64,000 nucleotides of DNA from Sphingosinicella sp. LHD-64. Its GTDB lineage: Bacteria; Pseudomonadota; Alphaproteobacteria; Sphingomonadales; Sphingomonadaceae. Below the pieces are notes generated by a model. That model ran no database searches and had not been told where the DNA came from. It was given only the letters and a program-made list of their open reading frames with translations. The stretch lies in the NCBI RefSeq assembly GCF_031157375.1, contig NZ_JAVIFV010000004.1:728336-792335 (forward strand), written 5' to 3'. The translations under genes were made by a program, and so were the position numbers. Below, one piece after another: positions 41,137 to 50,168 of this stretch; within the stretch, counting starts at the first letter, position 1, and each line of letters opens with the position of its first letter.

Positions 41137-41403
41137 TCAGCGACGGAATGCCCGCCGCCGCGGGCCGCCCGGGCCCTGACCGGGCGTCTTCTCGCGGAAG
41201 ACGATCCGGCCCTTGCTGAGGTCGTAGGGCGTCATCTCGACATGGACCCGGTCGCCCACCACCGACTTGATGCGGAAACGCCGCATCTTGCCGGCGGTGT
41301 AGGCGATGATCCGGTGTTCGTTGTCGAGCTTCACCCCGAACCGGCCGTCGGGGAGGATCTCGTCGATCAGCCCCTCCATCACCAGCAGCTCTTCCTTCGC
41401 CAC
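41137..41403 (-). CDS. infA: Translation initiation factor IF-1
   Basis: The 88-residue protein is a single OB-fold: [20 protein letters not shown], then [19 protein letters not shown] and [18 protein letters not shown] basic Gly/Pro/Arg tail of about 16 residues extends past the usual 72-residue length, as in many alphaproteobacteria. The start is GTG, 3 bp after the cspA stop, so it is co-transcribed with cspA. Confidence 0.96.
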   Translation of the reverse strand: MAKEELLVMEGLIDEILPDGRFGVKLDNEHRIIAYTAGKMRRFRIKSVVGDRVHVEMTPYDLSKGRIVFREKTPGQGPGGPRRRAFRR

Positions 41404-41406
41404 GCC

Positions 41407-41616
41407 CTATTCGGCCGCGGCGAGGTTGACGGCGGAGATCTTGCCGTCGCGGCCTGGCTCGAGCTCGTAGCTGAGCTTCTGCCCTTCGCGGATGGTCGCC
41501 ATGCCGGCGCGCTCGACGGCGCTGATGTGGACGAACGCGTCCTTGCCGCCTGCCTCGTTGGTGATGAAGCCGTAGCCCCGGTCGGTGTTGAAGAACTTGA
41601 CTGTGCCGATAGCCAT
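41407..41616 (-). CDS. Cold-shock domain protein, CspA family
   Basis: The 69-residue protein starts at ATG 41616 after AAGGA. RNP1 reads DRGYGFIT and RNP2 reads AFVHISA. It is a nucleic-acid chaperone of the CspA type. A predicted promoter lies about 117 bases upstream of the start, leaving a leader long enough for cold-shock control. Confidence 0.95.
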   Translation of the reverse strand: MAIGTVKFFNTDRGYGFITNEAGGKDAFVHISAVERAGMATIREGQKLSYELEPGRDGKISAVNLAAAE

Positions 41617-41739
41617 GATCGGTCCTTTCGCATGCAAAGATTGCCCGCGCGCAAAAGGCGCGGCGGGGCCGGTGAAGCTCGAAAGGAAGGAAGAGGCCCG
41701 AAGGCGTCAGTCTCGCTCGCAGGCGACGTCAGCCCCCAT

Positions 41740-41768
41740 GATATAGGCGGAGTTGCCGGGACTTACAA
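41740..41768 (-). promoter_or_regulatory. Predicted cspA-infA promoter
   Basis: TTGTAA (41768-41763) and TATATC (41745-41740) on the minus strand have a 17-bp spacer. The start point would be near 41733, giving a leader of about 117 nt. Confidence 0.65.
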
Positions 41769-41903
41769 CGTCAGCGGTCACCGGCAACCGGCGAAGATCT
41801 TCCGGCGGTTGCCCGCTGGTCCCGACGCCACATCTCGCCTAGGTTCCGTCCACGTGCTCCGCACCCGGCCGGGGCCGCGAACATTTTGGGGAGTTCGACG
41901 CCT

Positions 41904-42374
41904 GTGGTCCTGTCCGCCTTTCTCGGCCTGCTGCTGCTCGGCCAGGCGTCGTCGACGGCATCACCGGAGCAGTTCTTCATCGGCCGGACCGAAGGGCAGG
42001 GCACGGCGCATGTCATCCTCTCGGGCCGTCACGCGGTGCGTCATCGCGGCCACGGCCGGATCGCCCGCGACGGCGCGCTGCTGCTCGAGCAGGTCGTGGA
42101 GGAGGAGGGCAAGCCGGCGCGTCGGCGCAGCTGGCGGCTGGTGCGGGCGGGGCCCAATCGCTTCACCGGCACGATCAGCGACGCGCGCGGGCCGGTGACC
42201 GGCGTGGTCCGCGGCAACGTCCTCCACATCCGCTACCGCAGCGTCGAGGGGCCCACGGTCGAGCAGTGGATCACCGTCCAGCCGGGCGGCCGCACCGCCT
42301 CCAACCGGATGACCTTCCGCCGTTTCGGCATCCAGGTCGCGACGATGGAGGAGACCATCCGCCGGGTCGAATGA
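41904..42374 (+). CDS. DUF3833-like exported protein
   Basis: I placed the start at GTG 41904, with GGGGAG upstream (a TTG at 41886 in frame is possible). The 156-residue protein has a Sec-type signal (VVLSAFLGLLLLGQASS) and a beta-rich mature part. The opening EQFFIGRTEGQGTAHVI and the later GPNRFTGTISDARGPVTG recall the DUF3833 family of small envelope proteins. The function is unknown. It lies 51 bp upstream of dnaX. Confidence 0.75.
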   Translation: MVLSAFLGLLLLGQASSTASPEQFFIGRTEGQGTAHVILSGRHAVRHRGHGRIARDGALLLEQVVEEEGKPARRRSWRLVRAGPNRFTGTISDARGPVTGVVRGNVLHIRYRSVEGPTVEQWITVQPGGRTASNRMTFRRFGIQVATMEETIRRVE

Positions 42375-42425
42375 CGGAGCGTGGGGCTTCGACAGGCGGA
42401 CGCCGAACGACTAGGGTGACCGCGC

Positions 42426-44021
42426 ATGACCGATTCCCCTCAGCCTTACCGCGTCCTCGCCCGCAAATACCGGCCGCAGACCTTCGCCGAGCTGATCGGC
42501 CAGGAGGCGATGGTGCAGACGCTGGCCAATGCGATCCGCCGCGACCGGCTGGCCCATGCCTTCCTGCTCACCGGCGTGCGCGGTGTCGGCAAGACCTCGA
42601 CGGCGCGGCTGATCGCCAAGGCGCTGAACTGCGTCGGCCCGGACGGACAGGGCGGGCCGACGATCGACCCGTGCGGCGTCTGCGAGCCGTGCCGCGCGAT
42701 CGCGGAGGGACGCCATATCGACGTGGTCGAGATGGACGCCGCCTCCCACACCGGCGTCGACGACGTGCGCGAGATCATCGAGGCGGTGCGTTATGCGGCG
42801 GTCTCGGCGCGCTACAAGGTCTATATCGTGGACGAGGTCCACATGCTGTCGAAGAACGCGTTCAACGCGCTCCTCAAGACGCTCGAAGAGCCGCCGGCGC
42901 ATGTGAAGTTCCTGTTCGCAACGACCGAGGTCAACAAGGTCCCGATCACGGTCCTCTCGCGCTGCCAGCGATTCGATCTGAGGCGCATCCCCGCCGATCG
43001 CCTCGCCGCCCATTTCGGCGCGGTCGCGAAGGCGGAAGGGGTAGAGATCGAGCCGGAGGCGCTGGCGCTGATCGCCCGCGCGGCCGAGGGCTCGGCGCGC
43101 GACGGCCTCTCGATCCTCGACCAGGGAATCGCCCATGGCGCCGGCGCGGTGACCGCGGCGCAGGTGCGCGAGATGCTCGGCCTGTCCGACCGCGGCGCGA
43201 TCCGCCGGCTGCTCGGCCTCGTTCTCTCGGGAGACGCGCAGGGCACGCTGTCGGCGCTCAGGGACCAATATGATCTTGGCGTCGAGCCGTCGGCGGTGCT
43301 GCGCGGCCTGCTGGAGGCCGTGCACGGCGTCACCCGCGCCAAGGTTGGCGGCGGACAGGACCCGGCCCAGTCGGCGGAAGAGCGCGAGGCTTATGCCGAC
43401 TGGGCCTCCAAGCTCTCCTATGCGGCCGTCCATCGTCTGTGGCAGCTGCTGCTGAAGGGCCTGTCCGAGGTCCATGCCGCGCCGTCGCCGCTGGAGGCGG
43501 CCGAGATGGCCTTGCTCCGGGTCATCCATGCCTCCGAATTGCCCGATCCCGGCGAGCTCGCCGCGAAGCTGGCGAGCGGCGAGACGGTTGCCGCGCCATC
43601 CACGCCGGCTGCCCCGCCGCCGACCGAGAGCCAGGCCGAACTGCTCCAGGCGCCGGCAAGCTTCCCGGCGCTGGTCAAGCTGCTCGACGACCGGGGCAAG
43701 GCCCATCTCGCCCAGCAGCTCCACGACTATGTCGGGCTGGTCCGCTACGCGCCGCCCGAGCTGGTGATCCGGCCGGCCAAGCCGCTGCCGGGCGACTTCG
43801 CGCGCGATCTTGCGGCGGCGCTCAAATCGGTTACGGGGGCGGCGTGGCAGGTCCGCGCCGCGGACGAGCCGGCCGAGCCGTCGCTGCTCGACCAGGAGAA
43901 GGCGACGGCCGAGCGGGTGCGCCAGGACGTCCTCGAGTCGCCGATCGTGAAGGCGGCGTTCGCGGCGTTCCCGGACGCGGAGCTCGCCGGCTACACGATT
44001 GATGAGAAACGGAGCGCTTGA
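42426..44021 (+). CDS. dnaX: DNA polymerase III subunit gamma/tau
   Basis: The 531-residue clamp-loader ATPase has Walker A (GVRGVGKTST), a zinc module with Cys residues in NCVGPDG and CGVCEPC, Walker B/DEVH (IVDEVHMLSK) and the SRC motif (VLSRCQRFDLRR). The C-terminal tau-like part is shorter than in E. coli. Together with delta and delta-prime it loads the sliding clamp. No obvious A-rich slippage site was noticed. It overlaps the region just before ybaB. Confidence 0.97.
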   Translation: MTDSPQPYRVLARKYRPQTFAELIGQEAMVQTLANAIRRDRLAHAFLLTGVRGVGKTSTARLIAKALNCVGPDGQGGPTIDPCGVCEPCRAIAEGRHIDVVEMDAASHTGVDDVREIIEAVRYAAVSARYKVYIVDEVHMLSKNAFNALLKTLEEPPAHVKFLFATTEVNKVPITVLSRCQRFDLRRIPADRLAAHFGAVAKAEGVEIEPEALALIARAAEGSARDGLSILDQGIAHGAGAVTAAQVREMLGLSDRGAIRRLLGLVLSGDAQGTLSALRDQYDLGVEPSAVLRGLLEAVHGVTRAKVGGGQDPAQSAEEREAYADWASKLSYAAVHRLWQLLLKGLSEVHAAPSPLEAAEMALLRVIHASELPDPGELAAKLASGETVAAPSTPAAPPPTESQAELLQAPASFPALVKLLDDRGKAHLAQQLHDYVGLVRYAPPELVIRPAKPLPGDFARDLAAALKSVTGAAWQVRAADEPAEPSLLDQEKATAERVRQDVLESPIVKAAFAAFPDAELAGYTIDEKRSA

Positions 44022-44023
44022 AT

Positions 44024-44347
44024 ATGCCCAGCATGGACGAACTGTTGAAGATGGCCCAGGACGCGCAGGCCAAGCTGATGCAGGCGCAGGAGAATCTCGA
44101 CAAGATCGAGGTCGAGGGCGTCTCCGGCGGCGGCATGGTCAAGGTCCGGGCCTCGGCCAAGGGCCGGATCATCGCGGTCGACATCGACGCGGGCCTGCTC
44201 CAGCCGTCCGAGAAGCAGATGGTCGAGGACCTGATCGCCGCCGCGATCAACGACGCGCGGGCCAAGGCCGACGTGGCGGCGCAGCAGTCGATGCAGGAGG
44301 TGACCGGCGGTCTGCAGCTGCCGCCGGGCTTCAAGATGCCGTTCTGA
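44024..44347 (+). CDS. YbaB/EbfC nucleoid-associated protein
   Basis: The 107-residue protein starts at ATG 44024 (MPSMDELLKMAQDAQAKLMQ), 2 bp after the dnaX stop, with GGAG upstream. Family segments are VSGGGMVKVRASAKG and DLIAAAINDA, ending with the Pro-Gly-rich LPPGFKMPF. It binds DNA as a dimer. The dnaX-ybaB pair is conserved in many bacteria. Confidence 0.96.
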   Translation: MPSMDELLKMAQDAQAKLMQAQENLDKIEVEGVSGGGMVKVRASAKGRIIAVDIDAGLLQPSEKQMVEDLIAAAINDARAKADVAAQQSMQEVTGGLQLPPGFKMPF

Positions 44348-44363
44348 CGCGCACGCGACAGCG

Positions 44364-44481
44364 CGTCACCCCCAGCCCTTCGACGCCGCCTGTGGCGTCG
44401 CTCAGGATAAACTGCGGCTGGGGTCTCATGGGGGCCGCTGCGACCTCCTGTCCTGAGATGCCAGCCTGCGCTGGCATGACG
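44364..44481. repeat. Composite REP cluster with nested hairpin
   Basis: The outer arms CCCCAGCC and GGCTGGGG enclose CTTCGACGCCGCCTGTGG with GCGTCGCTCAGGATAAACTG, the same inner hairpin as at 26180 and 31522. A separate REP (GATGCCAGCCTGCGCTGGCA then TGACGG) of the GIY-YIG type ends the cluster. It fills the spacer between ybaB and the convergent mtgA. Confidence 0.9.
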
Positions 44482-44483
44482 GA

Positions 44484-45197
44484 TCAGCTATACACGCACC
44501 CGTCCAGCCCGCCGCGGCGGACGACGCCCATGCGGGCTGCGATCATATTGCCGTAGCGGCGGGTGAAGCCGCGCGGCGCAACCGCCGCCCGACGCTTGGG
44601 CAAAGGCAGCACCGCGGCGATCCGCGCCGCTTCCTGCGGGGTCAGCCGCGAGGCGTCGTGGTTGAAATAGCGCCGGGCGCCGGCATTGACGCCGTAGGTG
44701 CCGATGCCGGTCTCGGCGACGTTCAGATAGACCTCCATGATCCGGCGCTTGTCCCACAGATGCTCGATCAGGAAGGTGAACCAGGCCTCCAGCCCTTTGC
44801 GGACATAGCCGCCGCCCTGCCACAGGAAGGCGTTCTTGGCGGTCTGCTGGCTGATCGTCGAGCCGCCGCGCAACACGCCGCGCCCCTCGAGATTGCGCCG
44901 GAACGCCGCCTCGATCGCCTCGCGGTCGAAACCGTTATGTTCGCAGAACTTGCTGTCCTCGCCGGCGATCACCGCGCGGACCATGTTCCGGTCGATCCGG
45001 TCGATGGCCATCCAGTCGCGGGTCACGCCATTGCCGGCAACGAGGTCGCCGACCTGGGTGAAGGTGATCGGCGGGCCGACGAAGCGGTAGGCGAGCACCC
45101 AGAGCAGGCTGACGAGAAGAAAGGCGAGCACGGTCTTCCAGACCCATCCGAAGATGCGCCCCGTCCAGCCGCGCCTGCGTCGTCCCGCCCGTGCCAT
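44484..45197 (-). CDS. mtgA: Monofunctional peptidoglycan transglycosylase
   Basis: The 237-residue protein has a basic start, one transmembrane anchor (VLAFLLVSLLWVLAYRFVG) and a GT51 domain. The catalytic Glu is in VIAGEDSKFCEHNGFD, followed by RGGSTISQQTAKNAFLW and KRRIMEVYLNVAETG. It polymerises lipid II glycan strands at the inner membrane. Confidence 0.95.
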   Translation of the reverse strand: MARAGRRRRGWTGRIFGWVWKTVLAFLLVSLLWVLAYRFVGPPITFTQVGDLVAGNGVTRDWMAIDRIDRNMVRAVIAGEDSKFCEHNGFDREAIEAAFRRNLEGRGVLRGGSTISQQTAKNAFLWQGGGYVRKGLEAWFTFLIEHLWDKRRIMEVYLNVAETGIGTYGVNAGARRYFNHDASRLTPQEAARIAAVLPLPKRRAAVAPRGFTRRYGNMIAARMGVVRRGGLDGCVYS

Positions 45198-45355
45198 GCG
45201 GCGTGATTAGCCGGGCGACAGGCGCGCGTCACCCTGCGGAATCGCGGGGCATGCGAGGCCAAGCTGGGCTTGGCCTTCGATCCGGGTTTCGCGTTGCGAT
45301 GCGGCGTGATTCGGTCGAGCTTCGCACCGCCCACGATCTTCGACAGGACCCGAAA

Positions 45356-46183
45356 ATGAAACGCGCACACGCCTTCGCTGCCTTCCTTGCCGCATCCATG
45401 CCCGGCGCGATTGTTGCCCAGCCGGCGGCGGAGGCCGTGGTACGGGAGGACGTGCGCGCGCTGACCGAGGCCGATGCGCCGGCGCTGCTGGCGCTGTTCG
45501 ACGAGAATTCGGTGATCTTCGGCCTGCCCGACCATCCCGACCGGCTGGCCGGACCGGTGTCGGCGCGGATCGGCACGCATGCGCTGCGGCAGAGCGCCTT
45601 CCCCGCGATGCTGGCCGGCGGGCCGTCGGACCGGATGGAGATCGTCGACATGCTGTCGGTGGGCGGGGTGGTCGTCGCCAAGTTCCGGCAATCCTCGCCG
45701 CCGGATTTCGCCGGCGGGACCTGGACGCTGATGGTTTTCCGGGTCCGCGACGGGATCATCGGCGAGATGTACCATCTCGCCCGCACCGACAGGATCGACC
45801 CGACGCTGGAAGCGCGTGGACGCGCTGCGGTGGATCGCCTGGTGGCAGCCAACAATCGCGGCGATCTCGAGGGCTTTCTCGGCGCCTCGGCACCCGATCT
45901 CCGGTTCTTCCGCACGTCGACCGCGCCGCATGCGCTGGGCGATCAGCCGCCGCGATCGGGCAACGATCCCGCCGCGCGCCGCGCCGCCTTCACCCGGATG
46001 TTCGCCGAAGGTGCGCCGGCCCAGGTCGAGGTGACGGACGTCCTCACCTTCAACGATTATGTCGTCAGCCTGGATGTGGCGCGGCTGCGCGACGGCCGGG
46101 TGCTGGACGAGATTTCGATCTACCGCGTCGGCGCCGACGGGCGGTTCACCCACGACTGGCTCATCTACGAACAGGCGCGCTGA
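45356..46183 (+). CDS. Exported protein with two SnoaL/NTF2-like domains
   Basis: ATG 45356 follows AGGA and starts a Sec signal (MKRAHAFAAFLAASMPGAIVAQ). The 275-residue protein has two similar alpha+beta halves (about 30-140 and 145-275), each with an NTF2-like pattern, for example TWTLMVFRVRDGIIGEMYHL and DEISIYRVGADGRFTHDW. The function is unknown. It is convergent with the M23 peptidase gene, with stop codons 3 bp apart. Confidence 0.78.
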   Translation: MKRAHAFAAFLAASMPGAIVAQPAAEAVVREDVRALTEADAPALLALFDENSVIFGLPDHPDRLAGPVSARIGTHALRQSAFPAMLAGGPSDRMEIVDMLSVGGVVVAKFRQSSPPDFAGGTWTLMVFRVRDGIIGEMYHLARTDRIDPTLEARGRAAVDRLVAANNRGDLEGFLGASAPDLRFFRTSTAPHALGDQPPRSGNDPAARRAAFTRMFAEGAPAQVEVTDVLTFNDYVVSLDVARLRDGRVLDEISIYRVGADGRFTHDWLIYEQAR

Positions 46184-46186
46184 GCT

Positions 46187-47284
46187 TTATTCTCGATCGA
46201 AGACGATCACGCTGCCCGGTGCAGGCAGGCCGTCGATCGGGCGCGCCGGTGCGGGCTGCCAGGCCACGCCATTGTCGAAATCGGCGTCGCTCGCATAGCG
46301 CCCGAAGATGCGGCCGGCGCCGAAGCGATAGGGCAGGCCCTCCGAATCGAGCGGACGGACCCCGTCCGAGACATGGAAGTGGAGATGCGGCTGGGTCACG
46401 TGGCCCGACGAGCCGACCTGGGCGATGACCTGGCCGCGCCGCACCGTCGTTCCGACCGAGAGCCGGAGCCCGGGCTCGAGATGCTGGTAATGAGCGAAGC
46501 GGCCGTCCGGGAGCCGGAGCACGATCATCGCCCCGGTCTCGTCCTCCACATTGCGCGGCGCGCCGGGCGCGGCCGGCTCCTTGACCGCGACGACCTCTGC
46601 GTCGGCGACGGCGAGCACGTCGGCGCCCGATCCGTCGGCGGCGCTGGCGCCGGCCGATGCCGAGACAAAGCCGCGCGCCGGCATCCAGTCGATCGCGTGG
46701 CGGCCCGGCAGGCGTACGCGGCCGCTCACCGCATAGGGAAAGCGGCGATGACCATTGTCATGGTCGGGCAGGTAGACCGCGGTCCAGGGGCCGCCGCGCA
46801 GCGGCGCGCCAAGCGCGGTCGTTACTGCCGGGGTCGGGGTGACCGATCCGCCGACGATCGTCACCCGATCGGTCGCGGCGCCTTCACGCGCGGCATCGAA
46901 GGTGATCCGGTGGGTGAGGGGCGCGGTGCTTCGCCCGGCCCACGGAACGGAGAGGTAGAGGATCGCGCGCTGGCCGGGCGCCAGGCTCCGCGCATCGCCG
47001 CCCTCGGCGCCGATCCGGCGCATCATCCCGGCCGGATCGATCCGCGAGATCTCTGCTCCGCTGGCAGCATCGCGCACCTCGACGGCGGTGAGCGTCAGGG
47101 TTCGCCCGGAGAAATTGGTCGCGTGCAGCTCGTAGACAAGCCGGTCGTCGCCATCGATGCGCGCGACCGAGGGCGTGCAGGGCACCTCCAGGTCCAGCGA
47201 CTGGTAGGGGCGGACCTCGGCCGGCGCCGCCCGCAAGGCGACGGCGGTGGAGAGGGACAGAAGCGAGGCGAATGTGAGCAGCAC
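46187..47284 (-). CDS. M23-family metallopeptidase, exported
   Basis: The 365-residue protein has a signal peptide, an N-terminal beta domain of about 140 residues and a C-terminal LytM/M23 domain. The zinc motif HxxxD is in GRHAIDWMP and HxH is in QPHLHFHVSDG. Such enzymes cut peptidoglycan cross-links or act on other peptides; the N-terminal domain is unusual for a cell-wall hydrolase. It is downstream of a LytTR regulator on the same strand. Confidence 0.88.
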   Translation of the reverse strand: MLLTFASLLSLSTAVALRAAPAEVRPYQSLDLEVPCTPSVARIDGDDRLVYELHATNFSGRTLTLTAVEVRDAASGAEISRIDPAGMMRRIGAEGGDARSLAPGQRAILYLSVPWAGRSTAPLTHRITFDAAREGAATDRVTIVGGSVTPTPAVTTALGAPLRGGPWTAVYLPDHDNGHRRFPYAVSGRVRLPGRHAIDWMPARGFVSASAGASAADGSGADVLAVADAEVVAVKEPAAPGAPRNVEDETGAMIVLRLPDGRFAHYQHLEPGLRLSVGTTVRRGQVIAQVGSSGHVTQPHLHFHVSDGVRPLDSEGLPYRFGAGRIFGRYASDADFDNGVAWQPAPARPIDGLPAPGSVIVFDRE

Positions 47285-47366
47285 CGGACGAGACCTCCAT
47301 CGGACAGGACGGGTCGGCGTCTGGCGTCGGGGGCAGCGGCTGGCGAGCGCCGATCTGCGAGCGGGA

Positions 47367-48197
47367 TCACTCCGCCGGCTGGGCGGGCGCGATGAGGGCG
47401 GCGAGGTTGTCGCGGAAGCGGCGGCTGAGCCTCAGCTCCTCGCCGGTGACGAGCCGGACATGGGCGTCGCCCCGGCCGATCGGCTCGACCTCGCGGACGC
47501 GGTCGATGCGGATGAGCGCGCCGCGATGGATGCGCGCGAAGGATTGGGCGGGGAGGCGCCTGGCCAGCGACGCGAGCGGCTCCTCGATCAGGAACACGCC
47601 GCCGTCGCCATGCACTTCGGCATAATCGCCCGCCGCGCCGATCCAGTCGATCGCGGCGAAGGGGATGCGGCGGATCGCGCCGCGATTGCGGATCACCAGC
47701 GCGTCGACCTCCGCCTCGGCGGCCGGCGCCGCGGCCTTGCGCGGCCAGCGCAGCCAGGCGATCGTGATCCCGGCCAGGGCGAGATAGAGCATCGTGTTCG
47801 TGTCGAAATTGCGCACGAACATCAGGTCCGCCATCTGCCAGCGGGTCGCGACGGTTTCGCTGCGATAGATGGGCCAGTAGATCAGGCCGAACAGTCCGAC
47901 ATGCGCCGCGGCGACCACCGGCCACAAAGCGAGACAGGCGGCCAGCCGCGCCCACCAGTGCGCAACCCGCCGCTCGATTGCGCAGGTCGCCGCCACGATC
48001 GGCCAGGTCATCAGCGCCCAGATCGAATAGATCGCGCCGACATAGAAGAAGGTCGGCCACCAGTCCTGGTCATGACCCTGCCAGGCCGCGGCCAGATAGC
48101 CTTGCAGCGACTGGACGAGAGTCACCAGCGTCCAGCCGGCGACGATGAGGGCGCCCCGGGCAACGCGGCTGTCGGGCATTTCAGGCCGGAACCGCAT
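47367..48197 (-). CDS. Membrane-bound LytTR-family transcriptional regulator
   Basis: The 276-residue protein has four transmembrane helices (about 15-155), then a LytTR DNA-binding domain. Landmarks are IDWIGAAGDYAEVHGDGG, FARIHRGALIRIDRV and LRLSRRFRDNLAAL. This membrane-LytTR layout is common in sphingomonads. It might sense envelope state and control its neighbour, the M23 peptidase gene, 82 bp downstream. Confidence 0.9.
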   Translation of the reverse strand: MRFRPEMPDSRVARGALIVAGWTLVTLVQSLQGYLAAAWQGHDQDWWPTFFYVGAIYSIWALMTWPIVAATCAIERRVAHWWARLAACLALWPVVAAAHVGLFGLIYWPIYRSETVATRWQMADLMFVRNFDTNTMLYLALAGITIAWLRWPRKAAAPAAEAEVDALVIRNRGAIRRIPFAAIDWIGAAGDYAEVHGDGGVFLIEEPLASLARRLPAQSFARIHRGALIRIDRVREVEPIGRGDAHVRLVTGEELRLSRRFRDNLAALIAPAQPAE

Positions 48198-48216
48198 CGC
48201 CGTCAGGGTCTCCGCC

Positions 48217-49119
48217 TCAGGCGGCGGTCAGCAGCCGCCGCTCGCCGGCGAGGTTCATCAGCGCCTTTTGGAGCTTCTCGAACGCCCGCACCTCGATCTG
48301 GCGGATGCGCTCGCGGCTGACGTCGTAGACCTGGGAGAGCTCCTCCAGCGTCTTCGGCTCGTCGGTGAGGCGACGTTCGGTCAGGATATGGCGCTCGCGC
48401 TCGTTGAGCGCCGCCATCGCCTCGATCAGCAGCTCGTGCCGCACCCGGCTCTCCTCGGCCTCCGCGACCCGCTCGTCCTGGAGCGGCTCGCTGTCGACGA
48501 GGAAATCCTGCCACGTCCCTTCGCTGTCGTCGCGCAGCGGCACGTTCAGCGACGTGTCGCCGCCCATCGCCATGCGGCGGTTCATCGAGATGACGTCCTC
48601 TTCGCTGACGCCGAGATCGGTGGCGATCTTGGTCACGTCCTCGGGCTTGAGGTCGCCGTCCTCGAACGCGTCGATCTTGTTCTTCATCCGGCGCAGGTTG
48701 AAGAACAGCTTCTTCTGCGCCGCGGTGGTGCCCATCTTCACGAGACTCCACGAACGCAGGATATATTCCTGGATCGACGCGCGGATCCACCACATCGCAT
48801 AGGTGGCGAGGCGGAAGCCGCGATCGGGCTCGAACTTCTTCACGCCCTGCATCAGGCCGATATTGCCCTCGGAGATCAGCTCCGAGGTCGGCAGCCCATA
48901 GCCGCGATACCCCATCGCGATCTTCGCGACGAGGCGCAGGTGCGAATTGACCAGCTTGGCGGCGGCATCGGTGTCCTGATGCTCCTGCCAGCGCTTGGCC
49001 AGCATATATTCCTCTTCCGGCGCGAGGATCGGGAACTTCTTGATCTCCGCCAGATAGCGGTTGAGGCCCGCTTCTCCGCCGGTCGCGGGGATCGTCGCCA
49101 CATTTCTACCGCTTGCCAT
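48217..49119 (-). CDS. rpoH: RNA polymerase heat-shock sigma factor RpoH (sigma-32)
   Basis: The protein has 300 residues from the ATG at 49119 (a GTG at 49128 is an alternative). Region 2 is complete (LVNSHLRLVAKIAMGYRGYG, then GFRLATYAMWWIRASIQEYI). The RpoH box is present near AAQKKLFFNLRRMK. Region 4 ends with YDVSRERIRQIEVRAFEKLQ. It directs heat-shock gene transcription. Confidence 0.97.
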   Translation of the reverse strand: MASGRNVATIPATGGEAGLNRYLAEIKKFPILAPEEEYMLAKRWQEHQDTDAAAKLVNSHLRLVAKIAMGYRGYGLPTSELISEGNIGLMQGVKKFEPDRGFRLATYAMWWIRASIQEYILRSWSLVKMGTTAAQKKLFFNLRRMKNKIDAFEDGDLKPEDVTKIATDLGVSEEDVISMNRRMAMGGDTSLNVPLRDDSEGTWQDFLVDSEPLQDERVAEAEESRVRHELLIEAMAALNERERHILTERRLTDEPKTLEELSQVYDVSRERIRQIEVRAFEKLQKALMNLAGERRLLTAA

Positions 49120-49178
49120 GATCTTCACATTCTCCCTGGAGGCCGCATGCCTTCACAAACCGACGCGACCTACCCGAC

Positions 49179-50135
49179 TCATACGGTGAGCGCCCCAAAC
49201 AGTTCCTGAATATCAGATGGAAGGGCACTTTGGAAGGATAGGTTTTCTTTCGAAACTGGATGGACGAAGCCAAGCGCTGCGGCATGCAACGCCTGGCGAT
49301 GAAAATTCAGCCTTTTCAACAGCTCCCGGTGCTGCGGCTTGGCCCGCCCATAGACCGGGTCGCCGAGCAGGGGGTGGCCGATCGAGGCCATATGGACCCG
49401 GACCTGGTGGGTCCGGCCGGTTTCGAGCCGGCATTCCGTTAAGGAAGCGTCGCGGAGCGGGGTGACGATTCGGTAGTGGGTCACCGCCCGCTTGCCCCGG
49501 TTCCCCTCGACGATCGCGATCTTCTTCCGGTTCGCCGCGGAGCGGGCGAGGGGCGCGTCGACCGTGCCGCTCGCAGGGATCGGCACGCCCGAGGTGATTG
49601 CCAGATAGCGACGGTCGATGCTGTGCTTCGCGAACTGCGCCGCCAACCCCTCGTGCGCCACGTCGGTCTTGGCGACCACCAGCAGGCCGGACGTGTCCTT
49701 GTCGATCCGGTGGACGATCCCCGGCCGCGCCACCCCGCCGATGCCGCTGAGACGGCCCGCACAATGGTGGAGCAAGGCGTTGACCAGCGTCCCGTCCGGA
49801 TTGCCGGCCGCCGGATGGACGACCATGCCGGCCGGCTTGTCGACCACCAGCAGGTGGTCGTCCTCGAAGACGATCTCGAGCGCGATGTCCTGCGCTTCAT
49901 TGTGCGCCGGCTTCGACTCCGGCACGGAAACTTCATAGGTGCCGCCCGGCACCGCCTTCACCGCGGGATCGCGCACCGGCGCGCCCTGCGGCCCGATCAC
50001 GGCCCCGCTCCCGATCAGCGCCTTCAGCCGCTCGCGCGACAAGGTAGGAACGGCGGCGGCGAGGGCACGGTCCAGACGCCAGTCGACCGCATCCTCCGCG
50101 ACCCGCGCCTGAATGATGGAAAGCCCCCCAGCCAT
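49179..50135 (-). CDS. RluA/RluD-family 23S rRNA pseudouridine synthase
   Basis: The 318-residue protein has an N-terminal S4 RNA-binding domain (RLDRALAAAVPTLSRERLKAL) and the catalytic domain with Asp in IVHRIDKDTSGLLVVAK. ECRLETGRTHQVRVHMASIG and HPLLGDPVYG follow, typical of RluD. It isomerises uridines in rRNA helix 69. It is upstream of rpoH on the same strand, a common sphingomonad order. Confidence 0.94.
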   Translation of the reverse strand: MAGGLSIIQARVAEDAVDWRLDRALAAAVPTLSRERLKALIGSGAVIGPQGAPVRDPAVKAVPGGTYEVSVPESKPAHNEAQDIALEIVFEDDHLLVVDKPAGMVVHPAAGNPDGTLVNALLHHCAGRLSGIGGVARPGIVHRIDKDTSGLLVVAKTDVAHEGLAAQFAKHSIDRRYLAITSGVPIPASGTVDAPLARSAANRKKIAIVEGNRGKRAVTHYRIVTPLRDASLTECRLETGRTHQVRVHMASIGHPLLGDPVYGRAKPQHRELLKRLNFHRQALHAAALGFVHPVSKENLSFQSALPSDIQELFGALTV

Positions 50136-50168
50136 TGGACACGGGAGATGGGGAGGAAACGGGGATTT